Source: Flavobacterium commune (GTDB lineage Bacteria; Bacteroidota; Bacteroidia; Flavobacteriales; Flavobacteriaceae). Taken from it: a stretch of 64,000 nucleotides of DNA. The stretch covers positions 1,178,001 through 1,242,000 of the forward strand of contig NZ_CP017774.1 of the NCBI RefSeq assembly GCF_001857965.1, in the 5' to 3' direction. The first letter of the stretch is position 1, and each line of letters opens with the position of its first letter. A model generated the notes under the pieces. That model made no database searches and was not told the origin of the DNA. It was given only the letters and a program-made list of their open reading frames with translations. Made by a program: the position numbers and the translations under genes. Positions 59,379 through 64,000 of the stretch are shown piece by piece.

Positions 59379-59573
59379 ATGCGTACAGGTACAGTTAAAT
59401 TTTTCAATGAATCAAAAGGTTACGGATTCATTACAGACGAAGAAACAGGAAAAGACATTTTTGTTCATGCTTCAGGAATCAGCGCGGAAGAATTACGCGA
59501 AGGTGACAGAGTTAGCTACGAAGAAGAAGAAGGAAGAAAAGGAAAAGTTGCTGCTAAAGTTGCAGTTATCTAA
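59379..59573 (+). CDS. Cold-shock domain protein
   Basis: 64 residues, one cold-shock domain with RNP1 (KGYGFI) and RNP2 (DIFVHAS). It binds single-stranded nucleic acid and acts as an RNA chaperone. It has its own promoter and terminator, so it is monocistronic. Confidence 0.95.
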   Translation: MRTGTVKFFNESKGYGFITDEETGKDIFVHASGISAEELREGDRVSYEEEEGRKGKVAAKVAVI

Positions 59574-59600
59574 ACAAAATATTTTTTTGTTACCGAATGC

Positions 59601-59630
59601 AAAGCGTCCCGATAATTATCGGGACGCTTT
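59601..59630 (+). terminator. Rho-independent terminator of the cold-shock gene
   Basis: A perfect palindrome: AAAGCGTCCCGAT pairs with ATCGGGACGCTTT around AATT, and a run of T follows. Confidence 0.93.
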
Positions 59631-59749
59631 TTTTATAATGAAAAGTTAAAATTTTAGTTTTTTTTAAGAAAACCTAAAAAAGCTTATTTATAATCATTAA
59701 AAACTAGAAAAAAACACCTTAAAACCAACCACTAATTTTGATTGTCTAC

Positions 59750-59780
59750 TTGTGTTTTATAACATTGAAGCATATCTTTG
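59750..59780 (+). promoter_or_regulatory. Promoter of the nuo operon (candidate)
   Basis: TTG (59750-59752, three of four -33 bases), 20 nt, then TATCTTTG (59773-59780), a full -7 match, 28 nt before the nuoA start. Confidence 0.6.
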
Positions 59781-59808
59781 TGACTTATTTTAGCGAAAAA
59801 ATATTATT

Positions 59809-60174
59809 ATGCAAACGGAACAATTCAATTATCTTCCAATACTAATGCAAGCTTTACTTGCTATCGGTTTTGTTGTAACAACTATCTTCATTTCAGGAAA
59901 ATTAGGCCCTAAAAGAAAGTCAGAAGCTAAAGACAAGAATTTTGAATGTGGAATTGAATCTGTCGGAAATGCACGTATTCCTTTCTCAGTAAAATATTTC
60001 CTGGTTGCTATCTTGTTTGTATTGTTTGATATTGAGGTTATTTTCCTTTATCCATGGGCAATCAACTTCAAAGAACTGGGAATGGAAGGAATGATAAAAA
60101 TGATTGTGTTTATGGCTTTGCTTTTAGTTGGTTTTTTCTATATCATCAAAAAGAAAGCATTACAATGGGAATAA
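59809..60174 (+). CDS. nuoA: NADH-quinone oxidoreductase subunit A
   Basis: 121 residues, three transmembrane spans and the conserved loop KNFECGIESVGNARIPFSVKYFLVAILFVLFDIEVIFLYPWA. It is a membrane-arm subunit of complex I near the quinone site. First gene of nuoABCDEF. A 160-bp repeat-bearing gap follows before nuoB. Confidence 0.95.
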   Translation: MQTEQFNYLPILMQALLAIGFVVTTIFISGKLGPKRKSEAKDKNFECGIESVGNARIPFSVKYFLVAILFVLFDIEVIFLYPWAINFKELGMEGMIKMIVFMALLLVGFFYIIKKKALQWE

Positions 60175-60177
60175 AAA

Positions 60178-60330
60178 AAGAATTTAGATTTCAGATTTTA
60201 GATTTTAGATTACATGAATTTAGAATTTCAGATTTGAAAGCAAACTTCTTAAATTAAAAATTGATATAAAAATTGATTTTGTTTTTAGGATTTACAACAA
60301 TCTAAAATCGAAATCAGAAATCTAAGAATA
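60178..60330. repeat. Repeat-bearing gap, TTTTAGATTTCAGATT type, nuoA-nuoB
   Basis: The gap holds several copies of TTAGATT/CAGATT near 60184-60234, and their complement near 60300-60325 (AATCTAAAATCGAAATCAG), so the ends can pair. A shorter copy of the same wording occupies the nuoD-nuoE gap. Confidence 0.55.
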
Positions 60331-60334
60331 AAAA

Positions 60335-60883
60335 ATGAGCGATTCAAAAGTAAATATGGTTGCACCACCAGAAGGAGTTGTTGGCGAAGGCTTCTTTGCC
60401 ACAAAACTAAATGACGTTGTAGGTTTGGCTCGTGCCAATTCACTTTGGCCATTGCCTTTTGCAACTTCTTGTTGTGGTATTGAATTTATGGCCACAATGG
60501 CATCTCATTATGACTTGGCACGTTTTGGTTCTGAACGTGTAAGTTTCTCTCCTCGTCAAGCCGATATGTTAATGGTTATGGGAACTATTTCTAAAAAAAT
60601 GGCTCCTATCTTACGTCAGGTTTACGAACAAATGTCAGAGCCTAGATGGGTAATCTCTGTAGGTGCCTGTGCCTGTTCAGGTGGAATTTTCGATACTTAC
60701 TCTGTTCTTCAGGGAATTGACAAAGTAATTCCGGTTGACGTTTATGTTCCAGGCTGTCCGCCAAGACCGGAGCAAATTGTTGATGGTGTGATGAAATTAC
60801 AGGAATTGGTAAAATCAGAATCGGTAAGAAGAAGAAGTTCGCCTGAGTATCAAGAATTATTAGCTTCTTATAATATCAAATAA
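60335..60883 (+). CDS. nuoB: NADH-quinone oxidoreductase subunit B
   Basis: 182 residues. Ligands of iron-sulfur cluster N2 are present: the CC pair in FATSCCGIEFM, C in GACACSGG and C in VPGCPPRPEQ. It carries electrons to quinone in the peripheral arm of complex I. One base separates it from nuoC. Confidence 0.96.
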   Translation: MSDSKVNMVAPPEGVVGEGFFATKLNDVVGLARANSLWPLPFATSCCGIEFMATMASHYDLARFGSERVSFSPRQADMLMVMGTISKKMAPILRQVYEQMSEPRWVISVGACACSGGIFDTYSVLQGIDKVIPVDVYVPGCPPRPEQIVDGVMKLQELVKSESVRRRSSPEYQELLASYNIK

Positions 60884-60884
60884 A

Positions 60885-61406
60885 ATGGCATTAGAAAACA
60901 CAGCTATTCAAGAAAAATTAACAGCAACATTTGCAGAAGAAGTTTTCAATTTCCAACAGGAAAGAGACGTTTTTTCTTTTGAAATCAATGCTAACAACAA
61001 TACCGCTATCATTTTATTCTTAAAAAACGACCCTGAATTGCGTTTTCATTTCTTAACTGACTTATGCGGGATTCACTATCCGGATAATCCGGCAGAGAAA
61101 CAATTTGCGGTTGTATATCATATGCACAATTGGTACGAAAACAAACGCATCAGAATCAAAGCTTTTCTTAATGCAGAAAACCCTGAAATCAAAACGGTAT
61201 CTAATATTTTCCTGACATCAAACTGGATGGAAAGAGAAACATACGATTTCTTCGGCATCAATTTTATTGGTCATCCACAGTTGAAACGCATTTTGAATAT
61301 GGATGAAATGATTTCTTTCCCAATGCGTAAAGAATTCCCAATGGAAGATGGCGGAAGAACAGACAAAGACGACCGTTTCTTCGGAAGAACAATAGACAAT
61401 TGCTAA
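60885..61406 (+). CDS. nuoC: NADH-quinone oxidoreductase subunit C
   Basis: 173 residues with the 30-kDa subunit signature (ERETYDFFGINFIGHPQLKRILNMDE, FPMRKEFPMED). It is a separate gene, not fused to nuoD as in E. coli. It binds NuoD in the quinone-binding module. Confidence 0.95.
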   Translation: MALENTAIQEKLTATFAEEVFNFQQERDVFSFEINANNNTAIILFLKNDPELRFHFLTDLCGIHYPDNPAEKQFAVVYHMHNWYENKRIRIKAFLNAENPEIKTVSNIFLTSNWMERETYDFFGINFIGHPQLKRILNMDEMISFPMRKEFPMEDGGRTDKDDRFFGRTIDNC

Positions 61407-61438
61407 AAAAACAATATATAATTTTTCACATTCTATAA

Positions 61439-62677
61439 ATGTCAGAACTATTATTACCACCAGAGCATCGCTATGCTAAAATAATAAAGGAGCGATCAAA
61501 TGAAGACGGAAGCGAGCTTTCTATCCTGAATTTAGGTCCTACTCACCCGGCTACTCACGGAATTTTCCAAAACATTCTGTTGATGGATGGAGAGCGAATT
61601 TTAGATGCCGAACCAACTATCGGTTACATCCATCGTGCTTTTGAAAAAATTGCCGAAAATCGACCTTTCTATCAAATCACTCCACTTACTGACCGTATGA
61701 ACTATTGCTCCTCTCCTATCAACAACATGGGATGGTGGATGACTTTAGAAAAATTACTAAATATTGAAGTTCCTAAACGAGCGCAGTATTTAAGAGTTAT
61801 TGTAATGGAATTAGCAAGGATTACCGATCACTTGATTTGTAATTCGATTTTAGGAGTTGATACAGGTGCTTATACTGGTTTCCTTTATGTTTTTCAATTT
61901 AGAGAAAAAGTATATGAAATCTACGAAGAAATCTGTGGAGCTCGTTTAACAACTAACATGGGAAGAATTGGTGGTTTTGAAAGAGACTGGTCGCCAAAAG
62001 CTTTTGAATTGTTAAACACTTTTCTTGAAGAATTCCCTCCTGCCTGGAAAGAATTTGAAAACCTGTTCGAGAGAAACAGAATTTTTATTGACAGAACCGT
62101 TAATGTAGGAGCAATTTCGGCTGAAAAAGCTATGGCTTACGGTTTTACAGGACCTAATTTACGTGCTGCCGGTGTTGATTATGATGTTCGTGTTGCACAG
62201 CCTTATAGTTCTTATGAAGATTTCGATTTTATAATCCCAGTAGGGAAATCGGGAGATACTTATGATCGTTTTTGCGTGCGTAATGCCGAAGTTTGGGAAA
62301 GTTTAAGCATTATTCGTCAAGCTTTAGAAAAAATGCCGGAAGGAAATGAATACCATGCTGAAGTTCCTGATTACTACTTGCCTCCAAAAGAAGATGTTTA
62401 CCACAATATGGAGTCTTTAATCTATCATTTCAAAATTGTAATGGGAGAAGTTCCTGTTCCGGTTGCCGAAATCTATCATCCGGTAGAAGGTGGAAATGGA
62501 GAATTAGGCTTTTATCTGGTTACTGACGGAAGTAGAACCCCTTACAGACTTCACTTTAGAAGACCTTGTTTTATCTACTACCAGGCTTACCCAGAAATGA
62601 TAAAAGGTGCATTACTATCTGATGCCATTGTTATTTTATCCAGTTTAAATGTAATTGCCGGAGAATTAGACGCATAA
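61439..62677 (+). CDS. nuoD: NADH-quinone oxidoreductase subunit D
   Basis: 412 residues. The 49-kDa subunit motifs are seen: LGPTHPATHGIFQNILLMDGE, GYIHRAFEKIAENR, the DRMNYCSSP segment and GELGFYLVTDGSRTPYRLHFR. It forms the quinone site with NuoB. Next gene nuoE after a 50-bp repeat-bearing gap. Confidence 0.96.
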   Translation: MSELLLPPEHRYAKIIKERSNEDGSELSILNLGPTHPATHGIFQNILLMDGERILDAEPTIGYIHRAFEKIAENRPFYQITPLTDRMNYCSSPINNMGWWMTLEKLLNIEVPKRAQYLRVIVMELARITDHLICNSILGVDTGAYTGFLYVFQFREKVYEIYEEICGARLTTNMGRIGGFERDWSPKAFELLNTFLEEFPPAWKEFENLFERNRIFIDRTVNVGAISAEKAMAYGFTGPNLRAAGVDYDVRVAQPYSSYEDFDFIIPVGKSGDTYDRFCVRNAEVWESLSIIRQALEKMPEGNEYHAEVPDYYLPPKEDVYHNMESLIYHFKIVMGEVPVPVAEIYHPVEGGNGELGFYLVTDGSRTPYRLHFRRPCFIYYQAYPEMIKGALLSDAIVILSSLNVIAGELDA

Positions 62678-62718
62678 GGATTTCAGATTGTTGATTAACG
62701 ATTTTAGATTTCAGATTT
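62678..62718 (+). repeat. Repeat-bearing gap, GATTTTAGATTTCAGATT type, nuoD-nuoE
   Basis: GGATTTCAGATTGTTGATT and GATTTTAGATTTCAGATT repeat the wording of the nuoA-nuoB gap. Both lie inside one operon. Confidence 0.5.
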
Positions 62719-62727
62719 AAAAGAAAA

Positions 62728-63258
62728 ATGGAAAGAAAACATTACGAACAAGAAATAAATATGACGGAATCATTGATGAATCGCATCAATGAATTAATTA
62801 GTCATTATCCTGAAGATAAAAGAAAATCAGCTTTATTACCTGTTTTACACGAAGTTCAGGATGCTCACGACAACTGGCTTAGTATCGAACTTATGGATAA
62901 GGTTGCCGATATTCTTGGAATTTTACCTATTGAAGTTTATGAAGTTGCGACTTTCTATACTATGTACAACTTAAAACCAATTGGGAAATACATGTTTGAA
63001 TTTTGCCAAACTTCATGCTGCTGTCTAAACGGAGTAGAAGATTTGATGGATTACACCTGTGAAAAACTAGGAGTTGGCATTGGTGAAACTACTGCTGACG
63101 GACTTTTTGAAGTAAGAGGCGTAGAATGTTTAGGAGCTTGTGGTTACGCTCCAATGATGCAATTAGGAGATTTCTACAAAGAGCATTTGACCAGAGAAAA
63201 AATCGATCAGTTAATTGCTGATTGCCGAGATAATAAAATAATATTACACGATAAATAA
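62728..63258 (+). CDS. nuoE: NADH-quinone oxidoreductase subunit E
   Basis: 176 residues (M12 at 62761 is an alternative start). The 2Fe-2S thioredoxin-like domain has its cysteines in FCQTSCC and [10 protein letters not shown]. It sits beside NuoF in the NADH-oxidising module. Confidence 0.95.
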   Translation: MERKHYEQEINMTESLMNRINELISHYPEDKRKSALLPVLHEVQDAHDNWLSIELMDKVADILGILPIEVYEVATFYTMYNLKPIGKYMFEFCQTSCCCLNGVEDLMDYTCEKLGVGIGETTADGLFEVRGVECLGACGYAPMMQLGDFYKEHLTREKIDQLIADCRDNKIILHDK

Positions 63259-63259
63259 G

Positions 63260-64000
63260 ATGTCAAAGAAAATATTATTAGACAAAATCAACGTTCCGGG
63301 CATTAAAACCTACGAAGTGTATCGCAGAGAAGGCGGTTATGCTTCAGTAGAAAAAGCCATAAAATCAATGACTCCTGATGAAGTGGTTGAGGAAGTAAAG
63401 AAATCAGGACTTCGTGGTCGTGGTGGAGCTGGTTTCCCTGCCGGAATGAAGTGGAGTTTTATTGACAAAAAATCAGGTAAGCCAAGACATTTGGTTTGCA
63501 ATGCCGACGAATCAGAACCGGGAACTTTCAAAGACCGATATTTGATGGAATTTATTCCTCATTTATTAATCGAAGGAATGATTACCTCGAGTTTTGCTTT
63601 GGGAGCAAACCGCTCGTACATCTACATTCGTGGAGAATACATGTGGGTTTTCAAAATATTAGAAAGAGCCATTGCCGAAGCAAAAGCTGCGGGATGGTTA
63701 GGAAAAAATATCTTAGGTTCAGGTTACGATTTAGAATTACACGTTCACTGCGGAGCAGGAGCATATATCTGTGGAGAAGAAACCGCTTTAATCGAATCGT
63801 TAGAAGGTAAAAGAGGAAATCCACGTATCAAACCGCCATTTCCTGCTGTTTCCGGGCTTTGGGCTAACCCAACAGTGGTAAACAACGTAGAAACTATTGC
63901 AGCAGTGCCTTGGATTGTAAACAATTCAGGTGATGATTATGCTAAAATTGGTATTGGAAGATCAACAGGAACTAAATTAATTTCGGCTTCAGGAAATATT
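63260..64000 (+). CDS. nuoF: NADH-quinone oxidoreductase subunit F (3' part beyond window)
   Basis: The frame opens at the ATG at 63260, one base after nuoE, and is still open at the window end (247 codons). The NADH-binding [16 protein letters not shown] and the FMN-binding [22 protein letters not shown] motifs are present. The cluster N3 cysteines lie beyond the window. It oxidises NADH via FMN. Confidence 0.95.
   Translation, partial: MSKKILLDKINVPGIKTYEVYRREGGYASVEKAIKSMTPDEVVEEVKKSGLRGRGGAGFPAGMKWSFIDKKSGKPRHLVCNADESEPGTFKDRYLMEFIPHLLIEGMITSSFALGANRSYIYIRGEYMWVFKILERAIAEAKAAGWLGKNILGSGYDLELHVHCGAGAYICGEETALIESLEGKRGNPRIKPPFPAVSGLWANPTVVNNVETIAAVPWIVNNSGDDYAKIGIGRSTGTKLISASGNI

Overview
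The window looks like a chromosome segment of a Flavobacterium-like member of the Bacteroidota (family Flavobacteriaceae). The evidence is low GC, many lipoprotein signals, a SusC/SusD pair, a hybrid two-component regulator, several sites matching the Bacteroidota promoter consensus TTTG-N19/20-TAnnTTTG, separate sucA/sucB genes and a nuoABCDEF operon with A-rich ribosome entry. No rRNA, phage, insertion sequence or CRISPR array was seen.

Region 1 (1-5.7 kb): a secreted GH2 beta-galactosidase (cut by the window start) and a secreted BNR-4 beta-propeller protein form a leftward operon. They are divergent from a GntR-type regulator with a LacI-like sensor domain, and a 21-bp palindrome lies between them. 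This is probably the edge of a plant or algal glycan locus. Region 2 (6-20.7 kb): a complete fructan utilization locus. A hybrid two-component sensor with a periplasmic sugar-binding domain precedes a tightly packed operon: sugar permease, GH32, SusC, SusD, a DUF5018/DUF4960-like surface glycan-binding lipoprotein, a divergent GH32 lipoprotein and fructokinase, ended by a strong terminator. The logic is capture at the surface, cleavage to fructose, import and phosphorylation. A tRNA-Ser(GGA) follows.

Region 3 (20.9-33.3 kb): asparaginase, an acyltransferase and TatD, then the most unusual part. An ECF sigma factor and a TPR membrane protein (probable anti-sigma) are divergent from a small membrane protein, a lipoprotein, a PKD/outer-membrane-barrel protein, an exported TPR-CHAT protease, a translationally coupled retropepsin-like protease and a GH16-like lipoprotein. 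Four copies of GGGTAAC-N17-GATATA, all with exactly 17 nt spacing, precede the small membrane protein (one copy) and the lipoprotein (three tandem copies). They look like the promoters of this ECF factor. A 125-bp element able to fold as a three-way junction lies between them.

Region 4 (33.3-48.3 kb): ThuA-domain protein, sucB, sucA, small envelope proteins, polyprenyl diphosphate synthase, and a YceI-TetR-TolC-HlyD-RND efflux operon with a clear promoter. Region 5 (48.4-50.9 kb): three orphan genes separated by integron attC-like sites, without an integrase in the window (a CALIN-like array). Region 6 (51-57.3 kb): AhpD-like protein and a siderophore receptor operon with PepSY-type inner-membrane proteins. 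Region 7 (57.5-64 kb): aspS, a cold-shock gene, and nuoABCDEF (nuoF cut by the window end).

Several families of short dispersed palindromic repeats occupy the gaps. One lies in frame within the CHAT gene, and others touch stop codons of neighbouring genes.
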